Positions 13,692 through 26,237 of a stretch of 64,000 bases of DNA are shown piece by piece. Each line of letters starts with the position of its first letter. Within the stretch, counting starts at the first letter, position 1. The position numbers were made by a program, and so were the translations under genes. Under the pieces are notes generated by a model. The model saw only the letters and a program-made list of their open reading frames with translations. It was not told the DNA's origin and did no database searches. The stretch spans positions 1,674,001 to 1,738,000 of the forward strand of contig JBBPUQ010000004.1 in the NCBI GenBank assembly GCA_038501195.1, given 5' to 3'. The DNA comes from Nemania diffusa. Its lineage: Eukaryota > Ascomycota > Sordariomycetes > Xylariales > Xylariaceae.

Positions 13692-14129
13692 TTATTGTAT
13701 TATGGAAAGCCCGGTGTTTTCAGGTTGGTGTACGCTATCGTAACAAGCCATAATCCACAGCCCGGCAGCGGCAACGATACTTAGCCCTTGCATCGCAGCC
13801 CAAACCTTTAGCACCTTCAACCACCGAGCCTCTTGCGTCTTACACCTTATTCCCCATGCACCTATACTAGCAAAAAGCATTCCAGCGCATAATAAGAACG
13901 CGACTAAGCAGGAATAAGTAGCATCCCGTAGTTGAAGACTAGCTGAGCCGGGGGTGGAAAAATTGAACTGAGGTGGTATTGCTGAAATATCCGGACTGAA
14001 GAAGGCGCCATGTCGGTTATTTTGGTCGATCGTAGGGCTAGGGGATCGCCGGAGGACCCAGGCGAGTATCTTCTGAACGACAATAGCCCATATCCCACAT
14101 ATAATGGAAAGAATGAGTTCTTGTTCCAT
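13692..14129 (-). CDS. hypothetical membrane protein or terminal exon of one
   Basis: I do not recognise this 145-codon frame. It starts with ATG at 14129 and has three hydrophobic stretches: residues about 5-25, 73-95 and 108-127. A Ser/Pro/Asn-rich linker lies between the first and second. It could be a small three-pass membrane protein or the last exon of a larger gene whose earlier exons lie in the 14.5-15.4 kb frames. No splice model convinced me. There is no clear family motif and composition is weakly coding-like. Confidence 0.3.
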   Translation of the reverse strand: MEQELILSIICGIWAIVVQKILAWVLRRSPSPTIDQNNRHGAFFSPDISAIPPQFNFSTPGSASLQLRDATYSCLVAFLLCAGMLFASIGAWGIRCKTQEARWLKVLKVWAAMQGLSIVAAAGLWIMACYDSVHQPENTGLSIIQ

Positions 14130-15927
14130 ATTGGGTACTAGGAGCTGTGGGACCAGTAAGTGACTGAAAAATAGGGGTAGCGTTGAGTCCTATTAACGCT
14201 TGCAACAGCGTTTTGATAGGCCTTTTCCCGTGACTAGGCGATGATCCGGTAACGTCTTATTGGGCGACTATTTCTTTGAATGCGAGGGGAACTCGGTATG
14301 GGTATATTGGCCTCGATTAAACCGGTGATGACTTTAGGGGAATCGTCGAGTGGATGGGGCTCTTGGTATCGTTAGGCACAGAATAGAAGTAATAGATATG
14401 GGATATTTCCGTTTAACCTGAGGAATAAGAAGCCATTAAATTTTATAGAAGCAAAAGCAAAAAGAACTACATGGAACGGAAGAGAGAAGGGTGCCTATTT
14501 ATACGTAGACTACAGCAGAGTTCACTAAGGGAACTTGGGAAATAGCGCTGTAAAAAGAAACTTAGAAGATAGGTAAATACGTACACATAAGAGACAGCCA
14601 TATTTCCAAAAAAAAATTATGTAGAACTAAATTCAACATTGGTAGGTTTATATCTGCGATCACGAGGCTGCTATAACACTGCTCGTTCTCTACCTGGGGT
14701 TTACACCGCACGATCCAGCATATACAAGCCACCAGTGCAAAACCTGTTAACATAGGTAGAAATTCTTTTCTAGAATGGCAACTGGAGGGCAATAGTTGTT
14801 GTATTGTAAAATGGAGGTCCGCAGATAGTACAGAATTCATCTAAATGGTATCATTGGTGTCTAACGCTTGCCTCGCGAGAGCCTTGAGCACTAAACCTCT
14901 CCTACTCCTTCCTAAAAAAAGAGCAATAGTACCTAGACAATACAATAACTATCATCAATTAATACTGTGGCACATGATGCCTATGTTTTATTGTATGAGT
15001 AAGGCTTCCTACTACCGAGCTTAGTTCCTTACTCTCGCCGTGTGTGGCTCCTCTCTTACCTTAATACTGAACTATATTTCCAAACTCTCCCGGGTGGCGT
15101 CGCGGATGCGAAGCGCTGAGAATGATTAAACCTCGCACTATCTACTTCGACCGAGTAGTGATTAGAAGCGGGTTCGCGAACTTATGTAGGAAATTGATAC
15201 TATGCGAAAGCGCTGTCGATTGAAGACACCGACGAACATCGAGAAAAACAAACGAGCCTGATAAAGACAGCGGCCTACTCTTCGCAAACCAAACTAGGTA
15301 TATTAAATAACACATGGAATCTAAAAGTTGCATTGGATATAGTCGTTCTTCTAAAATCTCTATCATTTCCTGATTTTGAGTTTCGCTCTCTTTAAGAACC
15401 GTTTTCCTCCGCAATACTTACGCATAGCTATATAAACGTAAAGTCACCTGACCGACAACATGGTGAGCTGAAACGGAACAAAAGCAGCAAATGCGCTATA
15501 CCTAATTCGTCATTTTGCTATGAGAATGTGGTAAACCCCAGAACTAAAATTAGGTAGCCTCCGCCTACTGCGTACCATCGACCTGTACCTGTCCTGTGTA
15601 GGTAGATAATCTCTAGCCTGCGTCTCTCAGCTGCTCCTGCTCCTATTCCATCATTCGACATCTGTCGACAACCTCCTACCTACTTCCATTACTTCCTCTC
15701 GTTGTTTTCTTTGTACAGGCTAGGTGCTATGATCCATCTATGATCAGGCTAAGCTCCTCAGCCTTTTATTCAATTCTTGTGACTCTCGTTATCTTGTAAC
15801 CTTCTTCTTGTTCCACGTCTTCCTGAGGCCTACCTACCACCTAAGTAATTTAGTTCGCTATCTACATCCAGTTGGCTTTTTCCCGACTCCTACCACATCC
15901 TCTTACTGCACCCCGATAGGAAACCGA
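14130..15927. other. unresolved region upstream of PMT2, with minus-strand membrane-like ORFs
   Basis: Two minus-strand frames, 14840-14562 (ATG start, two hydrophobic segments) and 15414-15142, may be exons of an unrecognised or decayed membrane-protein gene. The plus-strand part from about 15600 to 15927 is pyrimidine-rich and is probably the PMT2 promoter/leader, with CCTACCTAC motifs at 15676 and 15828. Confidence 0.35.
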
Positions 15928-18515
15928 ATGGCGGAAAAGGGGGCCGCAGTCGCCTCTGGCGCCGACCCGAGTGGCGATGCTGCTCGCCGACGAAATATAC
16001 CTAGTGCAGCAGTTTCCGGCGCTGCGGTATCTCAGTCACAACCCGACGAGATCAAGATACACGGGACGAAGAAGGTAGGTGGAGGATAGCCAATACCGCA
16101 ACAAGCCATATGTTGATATTTTCTTCCTCAGAGCCCTTCTATACTCCAGATTCTGGACGAATGGGAATTCATCGTCGCTCCCTTGATCTTTACAGCACTC
16201 GCCGCTTTCACGCGTTTGTGGAAGATTGGCCTTAGCCCGATCGTTACTTGGGATGTAAGTTCACTTCCGTTACCTACTTGCTCTACTGTAGCACGCCATG
16301 GATCATTGCTGACTATGTCTTCTAGGAAGCCCAGTACGCCCTCCCGCCTCTCTTCTCTCCACCAATTCATTGCTTAAACTGACGAACGCCTCTCCGATAT
16401 AGTTTCGGTAAATTCGGATCGCACTACATCAAACGCGAACTTTTCTTCGATGTGTTAGTCGCGCGCCTCTGCCTATTCCGACTGTAATATTTGCTAACAT
16501 AGCACTAGCCATCCTCCCTTAGGCAAGATTCTTGTTGGTCTCTCTGGTGTGCTAGCAGGATACAATGGGTCCTTCGAATTCAAATCGGGCGAGACATATC
16601 CCCAAGAACTTGACTACACCTTCATGCGTGGTTTCAACGCCTTCTGGGGCATACTATGCGTGCCCTTGGCATACTTCACAGCCGCGGAATTAAACTTGAA
16701 GCGTCCTGCTGTCTGGTTGGTTGCGCTTATGGTTCTTTGCGAAAACTCGTACACTACTATTAGTCGTTTCATCCTGCTCGACTCCATGCTGCTTTTCGGT
16801 ACGGTTGCTACAGTCTTTTGCTGGTCTAAATTCCATCGTCAGCAGAAGTACAGCTTCGAGCCGGAGTGGTTCTTCTGGTTATTCATGACGGGACTGAGCT
16901 TAGGTTTTGTCTGCAGCATCAAGCTAGTCGGACTTTTCGTGACCGCAATGGTTGGTCTATACACGATTGAGGATCTCTGGAATAAGTTCGGAAACACTAG
17001 GATGTCGTATCCAGTCCTCGCTGCCCACCTCAGCGCCCGTATAATCGGTCTCATTGTGATTCCCTTCTTGGTGTATTTATTCTCCTTTGCTCTCCATTTC
17101 GCCATCTTGACGAGGAGTGGACCTGGAGATGCCCAGATGAGTTCATTGTTCCAGGCGAACCTTGAGGGTAGCGAAATCGGTCGCAACTCACCACTGGAGG
17201 TGGCCTGGGGCTCTAAGGTGACGATTAAGAATATGGGCTACGGTGGAGGTCTCCTTCACAGCCATATCCAGAGTATGTGTTTCCGCTATAAGAATGCAGA
17301 GAGTTCACTAACCCCTATTTAGCATATCCTGAGGGTTCTAGTCAGCAGCAAGTCACATGCTACCACCATAAAGATTCCAACAACGAGTGGTGGTTTTACC
17401 CAGACCGCTCAGTATCTGATTGGACTCCCGAGTCTGAACCCCGACTGGTTAACAACGGTGATTTCGTTCGCTTGATTCATGCACAGACCGGACGCAATCT
17501 CCACAGTCACGACATCTCGGCGCCTATTACTAAGAGCCAGAAGGAGGTCTCGTGCTACGGAAACCTAACAATTGGTGATGACAAAGATCATTGGAAGGTC
17601 GAAATAGTAAGAGATGTGTCATCGCGTGACAAGAGCAAGCTCCGAACCTTAACTACAGCTTTCCGATTGAAGAACTCTGTGATGGGATGTTACCTCCGAG
17701 CCGCCAATGTCAACCTTCCTCAATGGGGCTTCAAGCAGATCGAAGTGACCTGTGACAAGAAAAACAATCCTAAGGATACATTTACTCATTGGAATGTGGA
17801 GGCTCATACGAACGAGAAGCGTAAGTTATTGCACTCTAGCTAATGAAGGATTTGCTGACTAAACTGTACAGTTCCCCCTGGAGACCCTGGCAAATACAAG
17901 TCGCCATTTCTCCACGATTTCATCCACCTGAACGTAGCTATGATGACATCCAACAATGCGCTCGTTCCAGATCCCGATAAGCAAGATGACCTAGCATCTC
18001 AATGGTGGCAATGGCCAATTCTCAATGTTGGTCTACGCATGTGTGGTTGGGATGACAAGATCGTGAAGTACTTCCTGCTCGGCAATCCATTCGTCTACTG
18101 GGTCTCGACAGGTTCTCTCGGTCTAGTCGGCTTAGTCACAGTTTGGTACATCCTCAGGTGGCAGAGAGGATTCAAAGATCTCTCACAAGACGAGATTGAC
18201 CAAATTCATTACGCTGGTCTCTACCCTGTTCTGGGGTGGTTCCTCCATTACCTCCCGTTCGTCGTCATGGCGCGCGTGACCTACGTGCACCATTACTATC
18301 CTGCACTCTATTTTGCCATACTCTCCTTAGGCTTCCTCATCGACTTTACGCTGAGAAACCAACAGAAGGTAATACAGTGGACTATCTACAGTGTACTGTA
18401 TACTGTTATCATTGGGCTCTACATCTTTTTCATTCCTGTTTGTTGGGGTATGACTGGAAGCAACCAGCAGTATAAATATATGAAGTGGTTCGACACCTGG
18501 AGAATCTCCGACTAG
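15928..18515 (+). CDS. pmt2: protein O-mannosyltransferase, PMT2 subfamily
   Basis: This enzyme transfers mannose from dolichyl-phosphate mannose to Ser/Thr of secretory proteins in the ER. Seven exons are inferred: 15928-16074, 16132-16254, 16326-16333, 16403-16453, 16509-17272, 17323-17820 and 17872-18515 (744 aa, the usual family length). Exon 3 is only 8 nt; it completes the conserved W-D-E-A-H-F-G-K-F-G-S motif. The catalytic-loop Asp90 is the last codon of exon 2 and Glu91 is the first codon of the micro-exon. Other features are a hydrophilic N-terminus, many TM helices, and a MIR-type luminal region starting near GGGLLHSHIQTYPEGS.QQQ. The end of the protein is typical for PMTs. The QQQVTCYHHKD..NEW signature fits the PMT2 group rather than PMT1 or PMT4. 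The stop is TAG at 18513-18515. Confidence 0.95.
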
Positions 18516-19673
18516 AGTCCGCTTTGCTATATTGCGGGGGAAGGGCCAAAAATAGGTGGCCTGGCTATTGGTAGTTCTCATCCGTCGGATTTTTAAGACG
18601 CAGAATACTCTAATTTAGTTGTATCTGTGCGTGTACCACATTCTAAAGAGTTGGAAGCAGCTTTTATCATGCAATGGTCTGCTAAGAACTTGACAGACTA
18701 ACAGAACAAAAAAAGAGGGTGGAAGCAGATACACATTTCCGCCTTTCTCTCTTAGCCTCCGTCTCCATCATTTTCTCCAATGTAATAATGATACTAGGTA
18801 AAACTGGGGTTCGATTTCTCACACTACGTCTTTGCATGTAACGGATAAGAGGAAGGGAAAAGGACGTGGAGGAGTTTACGGTAGGGTGTTGATTAGGGCG
18901 GCCTGAAAGCATCATTGGCAGAATCATCAATATCCTAAGATATCAACCTTGCTCTCTCTCCTCGCTTTTAAAAAGGGTTATCAATTAAAGTACACAACAC
19001 TACGGAATACAATAGAAGGGGAGACATTCATCCATTTGTTGCTAAGGTAGCTAATTCGTTGCCGTATCGCATTTATACGTGTCTTGACACTGACCATTAA
19101 TGCACCTATGATGTTTATGAAGATAATAGTATGTGTCGTAGGTACTTCACCTTGCGTTTATTCGTGATTGTCACGCGCGATACGGACTCGAACTTGACTA
19201 GATAGTACCATGCTGAACCTGAAGCTGAATATTTAGTGCTTATTCAGAACCATTCTCCAGCCATGCTTAGTCCACAGTTATTCAATGGTCTAGGCAGAGA
19301 GGCCTGTGATGTGAAATTAAGTAAGTGGTTTGCTCCCTCGCTTTAGGGTTGCCTTCTCCGTTCTCTTTCTCATTTACTAGATACTGGAGGCTAGTAGATA
19401 TTATTATTTGGGGTATCATGACGAAATGCGTATCGTATGCTGTATCTCCCTCCATTCTTGCGGGTGTGTGTGTGCTCGCGCGCGTTATTATATGTACAAT
19501 GCGGGGGGTTTAGAATCCTTCCGGTTTGAACCAATCTCAGGCTGTATAGTCGGCGGCGGTATGAGGGTTGGGCTACCCAGGTCATCATCTTTCTTCCAAT
19601 TATCCTCGTCCCTCCTATTAAATTAGACAGGTGTACTGTGTCCCGATAGTTGTTCGTCTTTATCATTAAAACA
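18516..19673. other. intergenic between convergent pmt2 and rab4-like gene
   Basis: The two 3' UTRs and spacer lie here. A short GT/CG-alternating patch is near 19463-19485. No supported gene or RNA. Confidence 0.5.
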
Positions 19674-20620
19674 TTAACAGCATCCTCCAATCGAGGATCC
19701 CTTTTTCTCATTGGTAGAGAGGTTGACGCCCCGTGCGGCAGCGGTGCCAGGCCCAGGCCCCTTTACGCCGGACCGACGATCGTTGAGGTCATACTTGCCA
19801 GCATTGATGTTCTCGAAGATGCGCTCGGCGACGCGCATAAAGGCAGCTTCAACATTCTCGCCGCTCTTAGCGCTTGTCTCGACATACTGGAGCACTCCAT
19901 TCTTCTGCGCCCACTCCTGTGCCTCAGCGAACGTCACCTCGCGCTTGTCGTTATTATTACTCGCAGGGGCCGCTTCTGACTGGACGCAGTCTAGCTTGTT
20001 ACCCACTAGGATCACGACGATGTCGGGCTCCGCGATTGCCCGCAGATCATTCAGCCAGTCAGTAGCGTGGACGAAAGTCGCTCGTCGCGTGATATCGAAT
20101 ACGAGGAGAGCACCCGATGCGCCTCGAAAATAACTTCTTGTAACCGATTTGCTTTGACGGTGCGGGTTAGCAAGCGTGGTCAAGGTTGAGAGCAAGATGT
20201 AGGGTCTTGGCCAACTGATTGCGTAGTCTACCAAACAAGCCAGGCAGAATATGGTAGCCCAGTAACCGAGACCCAACATTTGCAAGCTACTTACTATATC
20301 TCTTGTCCCGCCGTGTCCCACAAGCTAAGCTTCATATGCTTTTGCTCTTCGTCGGCAGCGGCGTTTGTGGTATCACTCGGGGGGTTCGGTATTGTTGATA
20401 TATCTGTATGTCCGAGGGAGGAGGAAAGAGAATTTGATGTAGTTTTTGAATGTGGTGGGCCTACCGGTACGATCCGCGAGCCGAACTCGACACCGATAGT
20501 CACGTCGTGCTGGGGACTGAACCGCCCTTCACATAGCCGAATGGTCAGCGATGACTTGCCACAACCTGAGTCTCCAATGCAGACTAGCTTGGCTATATAA
20601 TTCCATGGCGGGGAGGACAT
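19674..20620 (-). CDS. Rab4/Ypt4-like small GTPase with interswitch insertion
   Basis: Rab4-type GTPases act in early-endosome recycling. Two exons are inferred: 20620-20295 and 20151-19674 (267 aa). The 143-bp intron (20152-20294) has a GTAAGT donor and joins at GQEIYKSVTRSYFRG. G1 is GDSGCGKS (16-23), then the TIGVEFGSR switch I region, WDTAGQ (101-106), NKLD and ETSAK, ending in a Cys-Cys prenylation motif. The length exceeds a normal Rab because about 40 Ser/Thr/Pro/Asp-rich residues lie between switch I and WDTAGQ. SYFRGASGALLVFDITRR and KYDLNDRRSGVKG match fungal Rab4 homologues as I know them. The gene is divergent from the choline-transporter-like gene 1.7 kb away. Confidence 0.92.
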
Positions 20621-22324
20621 TGTGGCGGGAGATGAACTAAGACCGGCCGGTCCCTGAAGTATGTTCGAAGTTGAGGATTTCGCAGCGGCGAGGGAAATGG
20701 AAGCGAGAAGAGTTGGTTATAGGAGCTCCTGTAAAGCTAGAAATCCTAGGGGACCTTTGTCTTGTGTCTTTTATATTCAGGAATATATGGATCGTTAGAG
20801 TATGTAGTCCTGCTACCTTGATATAGCCAGGTTGATCAGAGAAGCTACCAGGCAAGCAGCAAGATAGCTTCAAGGGCCCGGTTGAAGCACAGTCGATCAA
20901 GGGAACTCTCAGCCCAGTATGTGATATCGTTTCGGCAGACAAAGACAACCCAGAGTATTCGAAACACCCAAAAGAGTAAGGAGCTGGATTATCGGTAACG
21001 TCGTGGAGCAACGGCTGTCTAAAGGAAAGGAGGCAATGTCAGACGTGGGGGAGTTATCGCTATGTGTTGCAACGTTGGATGATGATACCAGTAGGTTAGG
21101 TACGGATAGAGCTATGTACATGTGTATCCCCTGGTCAAGGTTCTAGCTCTACATATAGATAGGTCCTCTATTAGACTAGCTGGGACCGATCCACTGTAGA
21201 TTGTATAATTCATTATACGGGGGGTTATTATGTAAGACCTCTGTAGAACTAATAATGCCAGAATATGTACCTACTTAGGCTTAGGTAGTTTACATCATAC
21301 CTAATCAGTGGATGACCTCACCGGCTACTGCCTAGCCTACATGCCCGTGACGCTATCTACCCCAGCCTATCCTCCACTTAGAGAATAAGACAGGGGCGTC
21401 GACTGTATCTGGTGTCAGACATCTTATCTCTTGGGATTGGTCTCGTGCAAAAATGGAAATAAAGACATTGAAGTCACATGTTGTCCCGAACCTACCTAGA
21501 TAAATATATAGTTATTTTTTATTTAATATTATTCTCTTCTGCGTCTTAATTAATACTACGATAATTACAGAGTATGTACCTAGGTAAGTAATATATATGA
21601 TACCTCTGCAAGGCTTATTTATTAATGCGCATGTGGATTACTAGTAGGTACATAGGCGCCTAATACTAGTACCTATGATACCCCATTACAGGCGGGTCTC
21701 TAGGTATAATAGTATACTATCTAGGGTAGGTTGCCTGAATATCGACCTTGTCCGCTTCCGTACTTGCATGTGAGCACCCACTTGTACCTGTGACTATGAG
21801 CTCAGCTAGACTTCCTGGGGGCTTGACTTGCATCATCCGTCACTGTAGGTAGTTATTACCAGCGCAGTCCGTGTAGCGGCCATTACCTACCTAAAGGTTG
21901 TTTTTGACTACTACCTATTATCTATTATTCAACCATCCTGCCAGGCAAAACATCCTTCTCCCAACCCACCTTGCAGCCGTGCAATACATTTCTAGTTTCT
22001 TATTGGGTTCTATTCAAGTTATGCCGACAAAGAAGTGGTTTCTCATAGTCCCATAGCTTTACGAACTAGACATCCCTTTCCCCGGTGATCGCTTGAAGCC
22101 GGGAAGCTCTACAGAGTACCGTCAACATCCCCATAGTCCGGGCTGCATGGGCGACTTGCCTTGCTGGGCATCACCAACCACCCGTGCTGATTGACTGACC
22201 GACTATCTAACTGACCGATCGCTTGCTCGCACGCACGCACGCACGACCTGATTTGGTACCTAACTCTTCACCTTCTTAATCTGCTGGAGCCTTCCTCCTC
22301 CAGCCTTCATCTACAAAGCAGATC
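20621..22324. other. shared upstream region of rab4-like and CTL genes
   Basis: This 1.7-kb divergent intergenic region is AT-rich in the centre (21480-21600) and carries several CCTAGGTA/TAGGTAG motifs (21252, 21490, 21577, 21845, 21884). A (GCAC)4 tract is at about 22228-22245. Pyrimidine-rich leader sequence precedes the CTL start. The minus frame at 20637-21011 has no ATG start and is taken as leader. Confidence 0.5.
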
Positions 22325-24714
22325 ATGTTTTCAGAATGTAAGTGTTACCGGGAACGTCTATCGTCTAAACTGCTCGTGTGCAGCCTGGCACTCCCTCTAA
22401 CCTCAGTTATATCTATCTATGACTCTAATGCCCGCCTTCTACAGATGCCTCCCGCTTCCTCTCCCAGTCGCAGTCCCGCCTCTCCAACTTTGGAGCACCA
22501 CCCGACAGCAATGACCCTTCTAGCCGACAGCCCGCCGATGCCCCTGCGAGATTCTCGAGGCAACCCGCTCGGTTTTCGTATCAGTCACGCCTTGGGAATC
22601 CTTATCAGTCATCCCAGTCTCGGTTTGGCGGGTTCGGCTCCCGATACCACACCGCTCCCGATGCACCGCTATTCCATAGTACCCTAAACGAGTTTCGAGA
22701 CGACGACGATGAGGATGATGTTAGGGAGGCTGCCGATTTCCGTGCTCTACAACATTCGCGCCGTGTCTTTGTCTCGAGTCGCATGGAGGATAGCTCCGCT
22801 TCGGAGAATGACGCAAGCCGTGGCTCACTGGACCAGAGTGGGGAACGCGACAGCAGGTTGTATGAGGAACGGGATCGGCCGATGGGGATCAAGAGCAGCT
22901 GGAACGGCGAGTCGAGCTTCAAGGGTCGGCAAGCCAAACAGAAGCAGAGGGAAGAGCAGCCTACAGCTGGTGCACACAAGGCCACACGGCAGAACTCGGA
23001 CAGCGACGATGGCAAGATGGTAGATGTCGGGCTGGAGTCGACCATCATGGACAATTCGGTCCCAGAGGATCTCCTTCTAGAAACACCAACCGACTCGTCG
23101 CCACCCGCATTCCAACAGTTCAAATCTGCGAAAGGAGGTTCCAGGAGTATGGCTAACAGAGCGCCGCACTCAAATCTAGAGCGCGACCATCGTCTCATGC
23201 GCCAGGCTATTGCCGAGGAGGACGAGGACGAGGATCAAGACGAAAACGAGGTTGCCGAACAGCCCAGGGACATTCCGGCTCCTCCGCAACCACGAATGTA
23301 TGGCGAAATATTTGTTCATGACCAGTTTTTTGCTTGGCTGTATTTGATTGCTTTCGCTTCACTCATTGCAACATTCATACTAGTATGGCTACATACCTCT
23401 CCCCCAAGCAAGAAGATCGGTGACACTATATATACAACGCTCAAGTCGTCCTCCTACTTGCTAGCTGTCGATACCCTCGTGTCAGTGGTGGTTGCGCTAG
23501 TCTGGATGGCAGCACTTAAATCGTTCATGCAGCCGCTGGTCTTGCTCATCCTCTTTGGCGTACCCATTGTCCTTTTCTCGTTCTCATTATACCCCATGAT
23601 CTCTAGCTTCCAAGGCCCCGATCATGGATCGCGTCTTCAAGATGTTGTCATGAGATATGCGGCTATCGTACCCGGTGTCCTTTCAATTATATGGGTCTGG
23701 CTTCTGTACAAAGGGCGACACGAAGTTCACAGGGCCGTTGATATGCTGGAGTTCTCCAGCCGTATACTCGCCGCGAATCCGGCCCTTGTCTTGTTAGGCT
23801 TCGGCACTCTCGCTTTTGTCGTGGGGTGGACTTGGGTATGGCTATGGATGTTTACCCGCATCTTCCTAGGAGGGTACTTCTCAACAAAACTGTCAGCTTT
23901 TGTGATTGGCACTGCCACATGGTGGCTTGCCGTCTTTTTCTTCCTGATGTATGTCTGGACGCTCTCTGTTCTGAGTGGGGTTGTCCGGGCTACGACCGGA
24001 GGTACAGTGTCCAACTGGTACTTTCATCGGAATCTGCAGACTCTTGCGTCGTCAAACGATATTGTCAAGGGCGCTCTGGGGCATTCTACGACTACAGTTT
24101 TTGGCACTATTTGCGCTTCAACTTTATTATCCTTAGCGGTTCGGCTGCCTATCCTTGTCCTTCCTCGGCGCATCGCTAGTATCTTTGAGGTTATTGGGTG
24201 GAAACTAGCCCCTCGCCCAGTTACGGTACTAACTAATCCTTTGGCCGTAACATATGCTTCGATCCATTCTATGCCGTTAATGGAGTCAGCTGCGCAACTA
24301 AGTAGAATTCAGTTCTTAGCCACGGGACCCACCACCACGCTCACGCCAAGCGCCTTCTCCCGACGCAACCAGACAGCCTCCCTGATACCATATAGAATGG
24401 CCAAACTACTGTTGCACGCTGCGCGTTTTGTCATGTCTACTGCTCTAGGATTTGCGGCTTGGGTGATGACGGCCCGGCAACTACAAGTTCCAGACAGCCC
24501 GGGCATAAAGGGAAGTGCCTATGCTTATGTTGTAGGTATTGTAGCCAGTATGATCGGATGGGGAGTTTTAGGAGCCATGGAAGGCATCCTCTCCGGTATC
24601 CTTGACGGTGTTCTCATCTGCTATGCTAGCGAGCGGAGACTTGAACGTGCTACTTACTGTATTGAAGCCGCGAAGTTGTTCGAGGATAGAAGGTACGAAA
24701 GGGATATGGTATAA
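22325..24714 (+). CDS. choline transporter-like (CTL/Pns1, SLC44-type) membrane protein
   Basis: CTL proteins (DUF580 family) are about ten-pass transporters implicated in choline or other organic cation movement; fungal members are functionally unsettled. Two exons are inferred: 22325-22337 and 22445-24714 (760 aa). The tiny first exon (MFSE) is joined by a GTAAGT donor and ACAG acceptor to YASRFLSQSQSRLSNFG, an N-terminus I know from homologues. The first 270 or so residues are hydrophilic, Ser/Arg-rich with acidic runs (DDDDEDD, EEDEDEDQDE), probably cytosolic. After FVHDQFFAWLY come about ten hydrophobic helices. The C-terminal half has the CTL-typical YASERRLERA.YCIEAAKLFEDRRYE. The frame is otherwise uninterrupted. 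Confidence 0.92.
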
Positions 24715-25257
24715 ATGACATGGGTGGTTTTCCCTTTGTCACAAAGCATTTGAAGGAGCTGGATTCGGAATACGGAGTCAGGCGCTTCCTTCTGGAAATT
24801 ACCACCATAGCGGTGGTAATAGACTGGAGTTCTCATGAGATTGGACATAAATCAATTCACACAGTAGACAGGTTTGCCTCTTTTACATTCACAAGTCACA
24901 ATATACACGTTATATAGCGCCAAACCTTCAATCCCGCTTCGTGCTATAACCTATTGTATCAACTCTAAGTATTATTAGACCAAACTATATAACTATTTAG
25001 GGTGTTGAGATCCCGAGCGCACAACGTAGATAAAGCAATTGTGACTAATATATAAAGCTCCTAGCTCTAGCCTTGAATTATTCCTGCTCCCCATTTTCTT
25101 CGTCAATTCGTCTCCTACGAAACCAGTCCCTCCTCGTAGTTCCCGCTCAGTCCGCCCTCGTTTCCTCCCCGTCATATCAAGAACACGTCTGAGATATCTA
25201 TCACCGCCCTCTCCATCCCCCGACCGGACGTCGACTGATGGTTTTCCCGTTGAGAGG
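24715..25257. other. intergenic
   Basis: This is the 3' flank of the CTL gene and a GC-mixed upstream part of the orphan gene. A small inverted repeat, ACCACCATA.GCGGTGGT, is at about 24801-24817. Nothing else is supported. Confidence 0.45.
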
Positions 25258-26237
25258 ATGCTGAAGAAAATGGCGGAGAAGATGCCGAAGCTCATATCCA
25301 GTTTCGTACAGACGACTAGGGCATTGCGGCCTAAAGCACGCCGAGATACCACCACTAAGAGTGCAGGAGAGACTACTCGTGATAGGGAGCGTCTTGACGA
25401 TTACATAGAGCTGCAGAGTTTATATTTTGATTCTGATAGCGGTGAGGAGGAACCGTATGGTATGTGTGATGATTCTCTTGAAGTTTTAAAGCCGCCCCCC
25501 GCCCCCCCTTTAATTGCGGCCTTATTCGAAGCCTTTTCGGCCTGGTGTTTACCTTGAGCCGTCTATCTACCCCTTTATACCCTTCTATACATGTGGGCAC
25601 ACATATTACGTTTCAGTGTATTCACGTACAACATTTTCTACATTTCTACCTCCCTATTATCTATCAGCGCTAGATCGAATCATATCCTTGAAATGTTTTA
25701 CCGCCGCAATGGTAGAAAATGCCACAAACTAGGCAATATATCAACGAGAATAGCTTGTGGCAGCGATCTCCAATTCCTCTCCATCTGAATTTTTTTGTCC
25801 TTCAACTACTAACATTTCCTCGTTATGTAGTGGATGTATGCAACATGGAAAATAACCCCGAATTTGGGAGTTTTGTCGGGTATGACCAATGGCTCTACGT
25901 AGATCACAGGGGAGGTTCGTCCCAAGGAAGGCAGTCCGAGAGCTCATGCGAAGAAGAACATAAGCCCGAGAACGAGAAAAGTCCGGCGGGCAGTCCATCC
26001 ACAGACAAGAAGAAGCAAGAAGATGTAAAGGACGAGGAATACACCAGATGGAGTCGCGCCGTCAGGAAGCAGTCCGACTCTGTCCCTGCGAGGCGTCGGA
26101 CTGTCCATCATCGGTACGTACCCGCCAACTTAAACGCCCAATCTAGGCCACTCCGGATTTCCAGAGGTCGCAGGGAAAGTCCGATCGCGAGATTGCATAT
26201 CAGATCAGAACAATGCCCATGTGTCCAAGATGTATAG
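25258..26237 (+). CDS. orphan hypothetical protein, two-exon model
   Basis: I do not recognise this gene. Exon 1 (25258-25459) encodes a basic start (MLKKMAEKMPK) followed by an Arg/Thr-rich stretch and an acidic DSDSGEEEPY segment. A GTATGT donor at 25460 can pair with a CTACTAAC branch point and TATGTAG acceptor at 25830, in frame. This leads into NMENNPEFGSFVGYDQWLYVDH and a charged Glu/Lys/Ser-rich tail, with the stop at 26235-26237. The 370-bp intron is long for this window. Alternatively exon 2 is a separate gene starting at its own ATG (25843 region). A further small intron near 26113 (GTACGT) is possible and would change the C-terminus. Highly charged, no membrane segment, no known domain. 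Confidence 0.4.
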
